From the NCBI GenBank assembly GCA_016859345.1, contig CM029124.1:9126501-9190500 (forward strand): DNA of 64,000 nt, written 5' to 3'. The notes under the pieces were generated by a model. The model was given only the letters and a program-made list of their open reading frames with translations. It did no database searches and was not told where the DNA came from. This document shows positions 1 through 11,918 of the stretch, piece after piece; position 1 is the stretch's first letter; each line of letters begins with the position of its first letter. Source of the DNA: Istiophorus platypterus (lineage: Eukaryota > Chordata > Actinopteri > Istiophoriformes > Istiophoridae). The position numbers and the translations under genes are program-made.

Positions 1-240
1 CCATAGATTTGTACAAATATTTCTGTTCCCTTCAGGATGATTCGTAGTAACTATGGTGATCCCAAGTGCTCGTCTAGTGCCATTTTATGTTGTATGCATG
101 TTAACATTATATCTTCTAAACTTCAGCATGCAAGCATTGTCCCTGTTATCAAGTTAGCACGCTGATGTCCTTATTTAGCTCAAAGCTCTACTGTGCATAC
201 TGTAAGTAACAGTGTTGTAAGGCTTATTCTTAGTCTTGTT
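1..240 (+). repeat. Dispersed repeat, copy A (3' part, truncated by window edge)
   Basis: This stretch resembles three other places in the window (22705-23162, 34880-35420 and, inverted, 47470-48130). Shared blocks in order are a CATTCATGTTCCC(C)AGGATGA-like block, GGTGATCCC, TCTAGNGCCAT, GTTAGCA/GCATGCTGA words, AGCTCAAAGC and a terminal CTTAGTCTTG. It is heavily diverged and so old. I know this sequence type as a common interspersed repeat of spiny-rayed fishes but cannot name the family with certainty. No coding capacity is seen. Confidence 0.6.
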
Positions 241-3200
241 AATTGCACACTTGAGGGTCTTGCTGATTTTTAACTTTATTCTTGCCCATATATTAACCCA
301 ACTTAAGAACCTGCAACCTTTAACTAATTCAAGATCAGCTAAGATTAGAAAACTGGGATTGTCTCTGAATTGCTGAAGCAGTAGAAATGTTAAATCCATG
401 TAACCATGCACTCACATTAGCAGCGATAACAAAGAAAGTTATTAGTTGTCATTCAATTCCTTTGAATGCTGGGAGACAAGAAGCACCAGAGAGCAGAGCA
501 ATGGCTGATGTAAAGTCACTTGCTGACATAAGTAATTTTTTTGTGCAAATTAAGAGCAGAATAGTGTAGTACCTTTATTTTTTAATATATTTGCAAAAAT
601 CATAGTAAATTACATTACCATAAACAAATACTGTATAACCTCAATTATTATTGTAAAACCAATGCTAAAATATTCCGCACAAAATCAACCCAATGCCAAG
701 TAACACCCACATTTGGCATCAGACATATTGATAAGAAGAGACAGCTATTCACTGACTTGACTTGACACACATTAGCTGAAAGACCATGATGGCACATTCA
801 GCTAAAATATTAAACACCATGGAGAGGGTCTTGTCATCCAGTAAAATGAACTTACCACTCTTTTTCTGGCTTTTTAAATCCACAGTATCTCCTCAGTGCA
901 TCCGCTTATGTTTGCTACTTGGGTGCAGAGAACAACTCATGCACTGTCTGTGATAAGGGATGAGTAGTTGGCTGCTCTTGGGAGGGACATTTCTTGTCAG
1001 TTGAACTTACAGTATAAAAGATGACTCACATAAATTACAGACACATGTGTGAATGTGTCCCTATCTTCTTGGCTCCAGAAAGAGGCACATAGTCATTGTA
1101 AAGAGTCTTTCTTTCTGTATGTTTTCTTTTCTTTTTTTTTTTTTTTGAAAAAACTTAACCCCAACTTCTTCTGAGTTAACTGATGTCAGCCCATGAAGCA
1201 TTACTTGGTAATACTGTGTTTTTACTGAAATCCATATTTAAATTGGTGCGGTTTAGAGGCAGCTATAGGGATCAATATGTCTGAAATACAAGCACGATGT
1301 CAGCAAATAGAATTGCTTAATAGTCTATATGCTATGTTACCATTGAGAACAAATCAAATGTGTCAGGAAAAACAATTTTGTTGCATAATTTTTTCCAGTA
1401 TCATTGGACATATGATTCAAGTAACCAAGGAGTAATGCTTCATGGGCTCACATTATTTTACACAGAAGAGGTTTTGGTTTAGTTTTGCTTTTGCAGGCTT
1501 TGTTGTTTTGCTTTTTCTTTCCTTCAGAGAAATACTTATTAATTTGCTGGTGTTACGTTATTTAAATAGTGCATGCATGATATTAACTTATTTTCAAGTT
1601 ATTATAATATATTAATAAAATGGCACTTTTTGGGGGTAATAAAGTGAAAGGGGGTCTACAGATATATAATATCTGGGTGGACTTTATGTGAACTTGCATA
1701 AAGCCATTTATTTTAATATTTGCAGTAATTTACATTTATGAAATTGGACCAACTGTTTTTAACACTTGTTTCAATAAAGAGGTCAGGAAATAATCAGCCT
1801 TTTTCCATCATGCCATGAGTAATGATGGCAAAATAAGGAGTTGGTTATCTTGCTGAAAAGAAGGAGCTGTGGAGCCTGTTGCCTGCAAGTCTTCATTGAT
1901 CAGCTCACTGTGACTGCACCTTCTTGTTCCATTACCTCCTGCAATGTTTAGATCGAGCTGCTGTCAGAAATGCTGAAAATGACCATTTCTTGTTTTGCAG
2001 ATGTATTTTAGCCAAACAATTGCTGCCAGCGCTGTGACTGCTTCACAACAAAGGCCAGCCCATTTTTCCCTACTTCATTGTTTTTAATGTTAGGCAGCAA
2101 CAGCAGTTAATGTTTCTTTTGCATTGAGAGTAGTTTAATATAATTGTACAGCTGTAGGAAAGTGAGTAGTGAGGCTGATTACATACATACGTTGCATGTA
2201 ATTCTGTCATGGCAATTTGAATCTGGGGAGAACGCCAGACTTCAACGCTTATAATGAAAACTACTATATAGTGAGGTAATTATTACATTTAACTACACTG
2301 ATGAAGAAATACAGGAAGAACACAGGAACACAGGAAGAAATACAAACCATATATTACATTTGATTTCAGGAAAGGATTATAGATTATATACTTGCTTCAC
2401 CCAAGATATTCAAGTTAAACAAACTGAGTAAAGCTGTTTACAGTTGTTATCTAATACATCACAATGTTTCTTTCATCTCTGAATTCCTGTCAGAGATTGA
2501 ATTGGTCACAGAAATGCACAGATTGAAAGCACTTAAAGAAGATTGCTTTTAAAATAAGATGAGTTGAGCTTGTAACTATCTGTACCACCTGGCAGTTGGA
2601 GCTGCAGCAGCTGGCTCAACCTCCTCCTCCACAGCTTCTCCTCTAACTGCTTTTGAAGTTTATGGGTCATGGTCGCCCACCACCATCAGACACCCGCCCT
2701 CATTTTGATGGCATCAGTCTTGTTACCATTGTGTGCCTTGCAGCGTGGCTCCACCAGCAATTAGTGGTCCAGCAAACTATCTTTTGTTTTGTTGTATTTT
2801 CATTCTGAGGCAGACTATGATGCTACACGTCCTCTGTGAGCTGTGTCGTCATCTATAGGTTTTGCAGCCTTTGTTCAGATGAGGTGTTTTTAAAGGATTC
2901 ACATAACAACACAATCAGATGAGATATGCCTCTCTGAAAATCTGTGAACTTTTGGAGTTGACTTAGGCCATTGCTCAAGGCTTCCAGCAAGTCCATCTCT
3001 TGCCAGGTAGGCAAGAAATGCTTATTCTTTTCAGCAATGAGTATCTGACAGATGGCCTTGTGCTATTTCGCAACCCTTCCTGCCATCTTCTGGCAGCAGC
3101 CCCATCATTAATAGCTTGTGATAACTTTAGCTCATCCTGTGCAACTATAAAGTCTGTTTCTTTTATGAAGGTCCAACACTACTTGACTACGTGCCTCCCC

Positions 3201-5274
3201 CTTATGGCCTCTCTCTGATGTAACTGCTAGAAAATATTAACGAAATGGATCACTATGATTTAACATCATATTTCTATTTTATATATCTATCATATCCATT
3301 TCTCATATCTTTAGGTATCAATTTAGCTTTAATTAGGCCTTTTCGTAACACTTTTCACCAAACACTATAATAGTATAGATTTTTGTGTTAAATTAGAATA
3401 ACATAGTAGTATATTCTACTGCTTTTGAACAGCCACTTCCCCTTATGGTCCTGGGAAATCGGAGACATTTATGAATCTATAAAATGCATTGTCGGAGTGC
3501 CTCTGTTTTTCCACTGCACCACATGTTAGAGTTGGTGCAGAAATGGCAAAAGGCTCTAGTTGCTCTTCTACCATCAGCTGTAGGAAGGATAGTCTATGAA
3601 AAAAAAATCTTTCAAACAAGGAGCTGCACAAAGGTTAAGAACCTATATAAGCTTCTTGAAGTGCTCATTCTCAACTGCAAGTGAACAAATCCCAAAGGTA
3701 TGTGGTTTTTCATAGGCTACCTAGAATCCTGATCCAGTTCAGAGTCATTCATAGTTATACATTATATCACTATTTTAATTTTGCAGTTACCAGGCAGATA
3801 TATAAGGTGTCTTAACATTAGCTCATTTCTGTAGTATCACCACTGACTCTTATGTCAGATGGATTTAGTATGTTGAGGGGGTGATAATGCTGTACATACT
3901 AATTTACTTTTGTAATATCTCCCATCTTCTCTTCTTCTATACATAATTTTGGTCTATACTTAAGGTAAATTTGGTCTATACTCAAGACAAAGCTGTTAGT
4001 TCTATGGCTCCCAAGTTATTAGCTGTTGTGGCATCATTCCCTTTTCCTAACTTAAATTTAGTTACTGTTATATAGATAATAGATTCTACATATAGCCCCT
4101 TTATCCAAAAGGGAACACTGCACTGTGTTTCTATTACTCTAGAGATGACTATACCTTCCTTTAAGTCTCTTTTTAGCAAATGCCACAGGCAGTTGTGGGT
4201 TACGTTATCTCCCGGTGTGGTATTTGGAAGTGTAAGATAAAACTTTGTGGTAAGGGTTGTGCAACTACAAGTTTTGCTTACCAGGAAGGCTGCATCGCTC
4301 AACAGATGGAAACTGATAACTGCAGCAGCCGTCTGCATTGTGGTACAAATTGCAAGATCACATTTCATCCTGAAACAAGCACCCTCGCCACCTTTTATCA
4401 CTCACTACAACCTTTATCGGGCACTGTGCAACAAATCATCAAGCTTTGAGGGGTAGCAGAGACTCTACTGACATGATCTAGTGGATTGTTGTTTTTTCTT
4501 TTTTAATAACACATCTTTATGAGATTAATTAGAGGGCAGTGTTGCTTTTAAAATGTGTTCAGTGAATCACTGTGTGAAGTCCTTACTCTCTCCTCCACTT
4601 GCTGTCAGTCCTCCTGCCACTGCCAGCAATCAGTGTATTGTGTGACAATGCAGCACTGCCCTGCCAGTGATAGCAATCACAGAACCCCTGCTGGATCACC
4701 TACATATATATGCATTCAGTCAGTGACTGCTCTCTCGGAATTGCCCCCGCGCCACACCTCTAGTGTTGTCAGTCCAATCTGGCTCTCCCATTGTTGATTA
4801 GTTTTTCTCAGCCTGTAGAGCCAGGGTGTTTTTTGTTTTGAGTTTGTGGTTGCGTCTAGTTCAGCTTTGTCTGGCAGTAACCCTTGTTTGTGTTCAAGCT
4901 GCTTATGCCTGTTTCTAAAATAATTCAGTTTTTATAAACTCCTAAAAACCCTGTCTGCTCCCAGATGTCTTTCCACATTCGGCCTCCCCCATAGAAGGTC
5001 ACGTTACATAAGATGCTACATGCATGAGCAATGGGAAACCAAATTTGAACTTTTTGACAAGGCCGCATAAGAATAAATGTATTCTTTTTTTTAATATTCA
5101 TTTTATAATGAATTTTTTTTTATAGACATTACCGATTGAACCTCCTTGACCATGTAAATAATGGGGAAAATATAATTTGTAGAAAAGAATCCCTGTAACT
5201 GAAGGTGTGCTGTGGTGCTCAAGGAATTGCCAAAGTAACCAAGATGCAAATTACAGCAGTTATTGCCCTTTTTT
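241..5274. other. Non-coding DNA upstream of chrm3
   Basis: About 5 kb of AT-rich DNA without any supported exon. Short open frames up to 139 codons occur but show no recognisable domain and overlap each other on both strands, as expected by chance. Small imperfect tandem words are present near 2300-2345 (AGGAAGAA/CACAGGAA) and 3948-3985 (TTTGGTCTATACT twice). Upstream non-coding chrm3 exons could lie here, but I cannot place one. Confidence 0.5.
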
Positions 5275-6245
5275 AAAAAAAAAAAAAAAAAAAAGGTATT
5301 TGTCAACATGACTCATCCTTGATGGACATCATCAGTCCACATTACTTCTCTGCTAGTTTGCTTGCTGAAAATAGAAATCTGAAATGGCCACATATTAATC
5401 AACCAATCATTTAAATGGATCCTTGGACCCAGCTTGGATTGCAATGTCCAACCCTGCTGGGACAAATGCTTCAAAATGTCAGGGAACACGTTGTGTCGCT
5501 ACACAGTAAACGAGTATCGATTTCTATGTACCAGAAACTATCACACCTACGTGCCTTGGAGTCAAATTTAAGATATAGGGCTTAACTTGTGCTTAGAGAG
5601 ATAGCCGCTATAATGGCTTCACTGTAATAGCAGCTGGTTGTCAAAGGTTTAGCTAGCCCACCCATGTTGGAAAAGGATGTTGTTATCTGAAAAGCCTTGA
5701 TCAGTTCAATTTTAGGGAAAAACAAACAATACAAAACCACTCTCCCTCTATTTTGCAGCCAGTTTCTGCTCCTGGGGGACCACAGATATAAATATATGGT
5801 AGTTAAACATTGCAATCTGAGGCAACAGCAAGGCTTAATTGTTCAATGTATAAATATTTTTCCTGTGGTCAAGTCAATGTTTTGCATAAAAACAGAGCAT
5901 GAATGAACAGTATACATATACATAGACACAGAAAGTGTATATAATGTTTTTTTTTTTTTTTGGTCATTTCCCACTTTCAGTAACTGAAATAATCTTCTCA
6001 TTGTCATGCCAGTGTGTTGTTTCTTGTAAATCCTTGCATGTGAGGGAATCCTGACCAACCTGTGCCTACACTGAATTATCCTGTGACTCTAAAAAATGAG
6101 ACAAGAGCAGGTACAGGGAGTCCGACATTTGGCCTTTTCCCATAGGATCGAGTCTTTCCTCCCCTGTTCAGGCCTGACTCTTTTCCCCAGTCAGGATATT
6201 AAGCAGTTCAGTTTGATTTTATTTGTCTGATATCCCCTTTTTAAA
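5275..6245. repeat. 971-bp tandem duplication, copy 1
   Basis: This segment is repeated directly behind itself with a constant offset of 971 bp (for example GGTATTTGTCAAC at 5295 and 6266). It starts in a run of 20 A after CCCTTTTTT. The copies appear identical apart from A-run length and one substitution noticed (A at 5402, C at 6373). No gene is seen; the small frames in it are duplicated passively. Confidence 0.9.
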
Positions 6246-7216
6246 AAAAAAAAAAAAAAAAAAAAGGTATTTGTCAACATGACTCATCCTTGATGGACAT
6301 CATCAGTCCACATTACTTCTCTGCTAGTTTGCTTGCTGAAAATAGAAATCTGAAATGGCCACATATTAATCACCCAATCATTTAAATGGATCCTTGGACC
6401 CAGCTTGGATTGCAATGTCCAACCCTGCTGGGACAAATGCTTCAAAATGTCAGGGAACACGTTGTGTCGCTACACAGTAAACGAGTATCGATTTCTATGT
6501 ACCAGAAACTATCACACCTACGTGCCTTGGAGTCAAATTTAAGATATAGGGCTTAACTTGTGCTTAGAGAGATAGCCGCTATAATGGCTTCACTGTAATA
6601 GCAGCTGGTTGTCAAAGGTTTAGCTAGCCCACCCATGTTGGAAAAGGATGTTGTTATCTGAAAAGCCTTGATCAGTTCAATTTTAGGGAAAAACAAACAA
6701 TACAAAACCACTCTCCCTCTATTTTGCAGCCAGTTTCTGCTCCTGGGGGACCACAGATATAAATATATGGTAGTTAAACATTGCAATCTGAGGCAACAGC
6801 AAGGCTTAATTGTTCAATGTATAAATATTTTTCCTGTGGTCAAGTCAATGTTTTGCATAAAAACAGAGCATGAATGAACAGTATACATATACATAGACAC
6901 AGAAAGTGTATATAATGTTTTTTTTTTTTTTTGGTCATTTCCCACTTTCAGTAACTGAAATAATCTTCTCATTGTCATGCCAGTGTGTTGTTTCTTGTAA
7001 ATCCTTGCATGTGAGGGAATCCTGACCAACCTGTGCCTACACTGAATTATCCTGTGACTCTAAAAAATGAGACAAGAGCAGGTACAGGGAGTCCGACATT
7101 TGGCCTTTTCCCATAGGATCGAGTCTTTCCTCCCCTGTTCAGGCCTGACTCTTTTCCCCAGTCAGGATATTAAGCAGTTCAGTTTGATTTTATTTGTCTG
7201 ATATCCCCTTTTTAAA
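6246..7216. repeat. 971-bp tandem duplication, copy 2
   Basis: Second copy of the unit. Its A run is 23 long (6243-6265), and the copy ends in CCCCTTTTTAAAA at 7205-7217, after which unique sequence begins. Both outer edges carry a CCC(T)n(A)n motif, which suggests misalignment between two such sites in the ancestral single-copy sequence. Confidence 0.9.
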
Positions 7217-7217
7217 A

Positions 7218-9940
7218 CCCTGTTATTTGTTTTTTTTATTTCATTTTCCTGTCTCCCGTGTTTACAGCAAGCTGAGGTAGCAGATTGGAGTTTGATTTCC
7301 CTACTGTCTAAGCCCTTATCTTCACACAGACACATTTTGCCCTCGTAAGCCAATTAAAAGATGTTTAACACTCATTAGGAACACATTTCTCTCTCATATG
7401 CTCAGAAGAATTTGCTTCATGAAAAGTTAAAAGTAGGCTTTGTTTTCTTAAGAGGCTTTTAAGTTTGCTGTCTATCATAAATGTTGCAGTTCTTTACATT
7501 TGTTCTCGCAGGCATTGTTGTTTTATTTTCTATCTGGAGTTGCATAATTTTTCTTTTTTGATTATCTACATCTGGTTTTGTTTTTCACATTCTATAATTC
7601 GATACAAGGTTTTTTCCCGCATACTTGTGTGCATGCATCATGCGTGGTGCATATACTGTATGTGACTGTGCATGCTCATGCAACGTAAACTGCACATACT
7701 GTAAGTGTGAAATGTGAGAGCATGCTATCCGTGTATGCGTGTGGATGCAGTGTGTCCGCAGAGGAGATAGCAAGGAGCCTCCTGATAATAGTGGTATCAG
7801 TGTGTGCTCAGTGTCACAAACAGCTGTGAATTGCTCTTGGCTACTGGGGTTCTTTAACAGCTCTGTGGGAGGTCTGAGATTCTGTCAAGGCACAGGTGCA
7901 GCACTCAGCTTCAAATACCTGTCTCTGTGGGATGAAATAGTATAGGACTGCTATGGCTGTGCTTACATCTGTTTGTCAGCACATGTATTTGTCAGGATAT
8001 CTGTGTAAATGGTCCATGCGTGCACATGGACGTGCAGCAGTTAGGGTGGGTTAGAGGAGGCGTTAGATGTTCGTATTTGTTCCCCATGGTAGCAGGTCGC
8101 TTGTTCCCTTAACAAAGGATGGCTCTGGTGAGTTTCAGGTGTAAAATTAACTATTGTCATAAACGTCAGCAGAAAAATACCGCATTGATGGCTTTCACAA
8201 TAAAAAGAACACATCCACAGAATAGTGTTCTGCAGTGTGTATAATAACCAACAGCTGATTTGAAATGAATCCAGATCACAAAAGCAGCAATCTATCATAT
8301 TTGAAAGTGTTACTTAAGACTTACTTGAGAGAAATACTGCACATATTTGTACAAGCATATCATAATTGTTCTAAACAGATCTTAAGGAAATGGTGCACCC
8401 TAATAAACACTTTTTTTGAGGTAATGAAATATAATCAATTAAGCTGTACTGATGTCCCCGTAAGTTTGATAATATCAAAAAAATACACAAAGAAATTTTG
8501 TCAGCTTTATACAGCTCTGCTTTCTAAATGACTGTGTGGTGAAAATGCTAGGGACATTTACAAAACTTTCACTGATACTGCACATTTTTATCAGAAAACT
8601 TTCTATCTCCTCACACATCTCGTTTGTTACTTGTGACACACAAACACATATATACATGCCAACATCTGAATGCAAAACACCACAGTGATGATTAATGATT
8701 TCACAGCAAAACTTGAAATGAAATGGATGTTTCCTTACAAAATGGCAGTTCCTCAGCATATTATGCAATTATCAGTAACAGCTTTGACAAAAACAGAATG
8801 AGCTTCTGTTTATTGTTTGCTTTTCTATCATGAAGTGATCCCAGATCAAACAACAAACAGTACTTCATACTCCCTAGGATAAAGTTGCTATTAGCTCTTG
8901 CAGTGCTATTTTCTCTCCGCTCAGGTTTTTCTTGGCATAGATTTCTCTGTCTAAAATATGCCCTCAAACATCTATAACTAGTACCATAAATTTGCATGAT
9001 CAAATTAACAACAAAAACCTATGTATTCAGATAGGAAGAAATGCCCAATATCTCCTGAGGTTTTTATAGCGCTTTCTCCATTCATCTATTTCCTTTTTCC
9101 ACCATTCTTTCTGCATGCTGCAAGCCCATACATGTTTTCTACATTATGCTATGCCCTACTAATGTAGTCATTTCTTTCAGCCTTTGACTTTGTGTGCATA
9201 CAAATAATATACCTGCTGATTTCTGGCTGTTGTCTGTCATGTTCATAATTTACATAAATCAGTCAACAAAGTTTAAGTGCTGTAACTACAAAACATTTAA
9301 CCAGTGAACTGTTTGACTGTGTATGTGTTTGACTGAGAGACTGACACCAGAGCTGACACAAGACACAAATTTTGAATAAGGATCACCAGCGTGTTAACTC
9401 TACACCTGATCTGATAGGAGGAAACCACCCCATCTGAGGCCTAAGGGTATGCAAGGTGCAATCCCAACACAGTCATCTTTACAGACTATGCAGCCATGTG
9501 GGGAAAATATATATTATCGGGTGTAAGTGAAATGTCTTTGCAAACTGCTTGGTGTCATAAGAAATAGGTGCTGATAGCAATCCAGGCTCACTGGAAGTGT
9601 TGGCTGTCCAACCTTGCTTAAATTAGATGTCAAGTTGTAATTTACAGTGTGCAAACAAATCGTCTACCAATAAAGTTCTGACTGATTGGTTAACGAGAAA
9701 GACGAGACCAAAATATCACCCAGCCTTCTCAGACACCCAGCTTTGTAGAATAGGTTTCTAGCCTCACCTACTGGATATGACTGGGAATATCAACTACTCA
9801 TGTGTCCTTACTCATTTTACTCCCTCTGTCATTCTGTCCTCCCCCTTTCTACTTCTCTTTTTGTGCCAAGTCTCTCCCCCCTCCCTCTCTCGCGACTTTC
9901 CAACCCCCCCTTTTCTGTCTTCCTGTCTCTCTCTCTTTAG
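7218..9940. other. Non-coding DNA and last 5' intron of chrm3
   Basis: No supported coding exon. The right end is a pyrimidine-rich stretch (about 9836-9938) ending in TTTAG at 9936-9940. This is a strong splice acceptor for the chrm3 coding exon, so at least the right part is intron in a spliced chrm3 transcript. The upstream 5' exon or exons were not located. Confidence 0.55.
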
Positions 9941-9959
9941 AATATGCCAGGACATAACA
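9941..9959 (+). promoter_or_regulatory. chrm3: chrm3 5'UTR part of coding exon, after splice acceptor
   Basis: TCTCTCTCTTTAG ends at 9940. The 19 bases after it lead to the ATG at 9960, which has A at -3 and A at +4. In-frame codons upstream (from 9777) translate the pyrimidine tract of the intron and are not expected to be protein. Confidence 0.65.
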
Positions 9960-11918
9960 ATGAGCTCCAACAGCACAGACCCTGGTCTCTTCCTGACTGC
10001 CAACACCTCACCACCAGCGGCTGGAGCCTACCCACAGTCCAATGCTCTCCACCAAGGAGGAAACGGAGGAGCCCCCTGGTTGGTCTTTCATGTGAATACC
10101 CTGGATGATAATTCCTCTTCCACCAGCAAACTCTTAAACCTCACCTCTGAATCCCAAAATGGGAACAGAAGTGCCGCCCTCGATCCCTTGGGTGGCCACC
10201 AGGTGTGGCAGGTTGTCCTCATTGTCTTGCTGACAGGTATGCTGTCACTGGTCACCATCATTGGCAACATCCTGGTAGTGGTATCCTTCAAGGTTAATCG
10301 TCAGCTAAAGACAGTCAATAACTACTTCCTGCTGAGCTTGGCTGTGGCTGACCTCATTATAGGGGTCATCTCCATGAACCTCTACACAGTTTATCTTGTG
10401 ATGGGGTACTGGCCAATTGGCAACTGGGCTTGTGACCTATGGCTGGCCATAGACTATGTTGCCAGCAATGCATCAGTTATGAATCTATTGGTCATCAGCT
10501 TTGACCGCTACTTTTCAGTCACCAGGCCTTTGACCTACCGGGCGAAACGTACCACAAAGCGAGCTGGGATCATGATCGGCCTTGCCTGGTTTGTATCTCT
10601 AGTTCTATGGGCCCCAGCCATCCTGTTATGGCAGTATATTGAGGGTAAAAGGACAGTACCCCCAGGGGAATGCTACATTCAATTCTTCTCAGAGCCCATT
10701 ATAACTTTCTGCACAGCCATTGCAGCTTTCTATCTGCCTGTAACAATAATGAGTTTTCTCTACTGGCGCATTTACAAGGAGACCCAGAACCGTTCAAAAG
10801 AATTAGCTGGATTGCAGGGTTCGGGAGGTCGTGGAGGGACAGGAGGAAGAGATGGTAATGGCGGGGATGAGAGAACCAGTTTTGTTCATCAGACGGGAAG
10901 TTCTAGAAGTTGCAGTAGCTACGAGCTGACCAGGTTGTCCAAGAGGAAGAGCGCATGTCGGGAACTGGTTGGTCGTTTCCGCTGCTGGCCTGGGGTTCGT
11001 TCCTGGAGACCAGGTAGTACACGGCACGGGGAGGGTGATCCAGATCAGAGCAGCAGTGACAGCTGGAACAATAATGATGCTGCAGTCTCATTGGACCACT
11101 CTGGGTCTTCAGAGGATGAGGACTGTGGGGGCAGAGAGATGATTTCCCAGAGTCATACTATTTTCTCCATTGTTCTCAGCCTGCCTGGTATAAAGGCTGC
11201 TGTACACTCCCAACTCACCTCATGTGAGGATCTGGATGTGGCCTCAGAAGAGGATCCCCTCAGGGGAGCGGAGTATAACCGAGACAGTCTCTCAACAGTC
11301 GCCACCGACACCACTAACACCACTACTCCTGATGGAGCAAACAGTTCAGAATATAGCTATCACCAACGCTTCTGCTCACGTAAGATTCAGTCAATGCCTA
11401 TCATTCATGCTACGTCTAACCAAGGCTCTCTTGACAGTCGCTCAACAACCACTACCACTGCCACCGACAGTACTACCACCAGCACAGCCACCAAATCCCC
11501 CTCTGTCCCAATGTCTTTCAAAGAGGCAGCTCTGGCAAAGCGATTTGCATCCCGAGCTAGAACTCAGATCACTAAGAGGAAGCGCATGTCCTTAGTGAAG
11601 GAGAAGAAGGCAGCTCAAACTCTTAGTGCCATCCTCTTTGCTTTCATCATCACATGGACACCTTACAACATTATGGTGTTGATCAATGCCTTCTGTAAAG
11701 ATTGCATTCCGCCGACTCTGTGGGCAGTAGGGTACTGGCTGTGCTATGTCAATAGCACAGTAAATCCTATGTGCTACGCCCTTTGCAACAAGACTTTCCG
11801 TACAACCTTTAAGATGATACTGTTATGTCGTTGGGACCAGAGAAAAAGGAGGAAGCAGCAGTTTCAGCAGAGGCAGTCGGTGGTCTTCCACAGGAGGATT
11901 CCTAGGGCTTCTACGTAA
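9960..11918 (+). CDS. chrm3: Muscarinic acetylcholine receptor M3
   Basis: Gq/11-coupled class A GPCR for acetylcholine at the plasma membrane; 652 residues in one exon. The start at 9960 follows a splice acceptor and gives an M3-like N-terminus (MSSNSTDPG) with N-glycosylation sequons at N4, N15, N51 and N60. TM1 spans about 83-109. Ligand aspartate D165 (WLAIDY), DRY at 182-184, the C158/C238 disulphide pair, Y569/N570 (WTPYNIM) in TM6 and NPMCY at 602-606 in TM7 are all present. The third intracellular loop (about 274-552) is very long, as in M3, and has Gly-rich and Thr/Ser-rich low-complexity stretches. The tail RRKQQFQQRQSVVFH is diagnostic of M3 rather than M1 or M5. It is somewhat longer than mammalian M3 (590 aa), mostly in the N-terminus and loop 3. 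Whether it is chrm3a or chrm3b is undetermined. Confidence 0.97.
   Translation: MSSNSTDPGLFLTANTSPPAAGAYPQSNALHQGGNGGAPWLVFHVNTLDDNSSSTSKLLNLTSESQNGNRSAALDPLGGHQVWQVVLIVLLTGMLSLVTIIGNILVVVSFKVNRQLKTVNNYFLLSLAVADLIIGVISMNLYTVYLVMGYWPIGNWACDLWLAIDYVASNASVMNLLVISFDRYFSVTRPLTYRAKRTTKRAGIMIGLAWFVSLVLWAPAILLWQYIEGKRTVPPGECYIQFFSEPIITFCTAIAAFYLPVTIMSFLYWRIYKETQNRSKELAGLQGSGGRGGTGGRDGNGGDERTSFVHQTGSSRSCSSYELTRLSKRKSACRELVGRFRCWPGVRSWRPGSTRHGEGDPDQSSSDSWNNNDAAVSLDHSGSSEDEDCGGREMISQSHTIFSIVLSLPGIKAAVHSQLTSCEDLDVASEEDPLRGAEYNRDSLSTVATDTTNTTTPDGANSSEYSYHQRFCSRKIQSMPIIHATSNQGSLDSRSTTTTTATDSTTTSTATKSPSVPMSFKEAALAKRFASRARTQITKRKRMSLVKEKKAAQTLSAILFAFIITWTPYNIMVLINAFCKDCIPPTLWAVGYWLCYVNSTVNPMCYALCNKTFRTTFKMILLCRWDQRKRRKQQFQQRQSVVFHRRIPRAST

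Noticed and set aside
3982..4401. 139-codon minus-strand frame
   Set aside because: Overlaps two plus-strand frames of similar size, has no domain or splice signal, and appears to be chance.
9777..9959. 61-residue N-terminal extension of the M3 frame
   Set aside because: It translates a pyrimidine-rich intron end and the splice acceptor at 9940; family proteins start near MSSNSTD.
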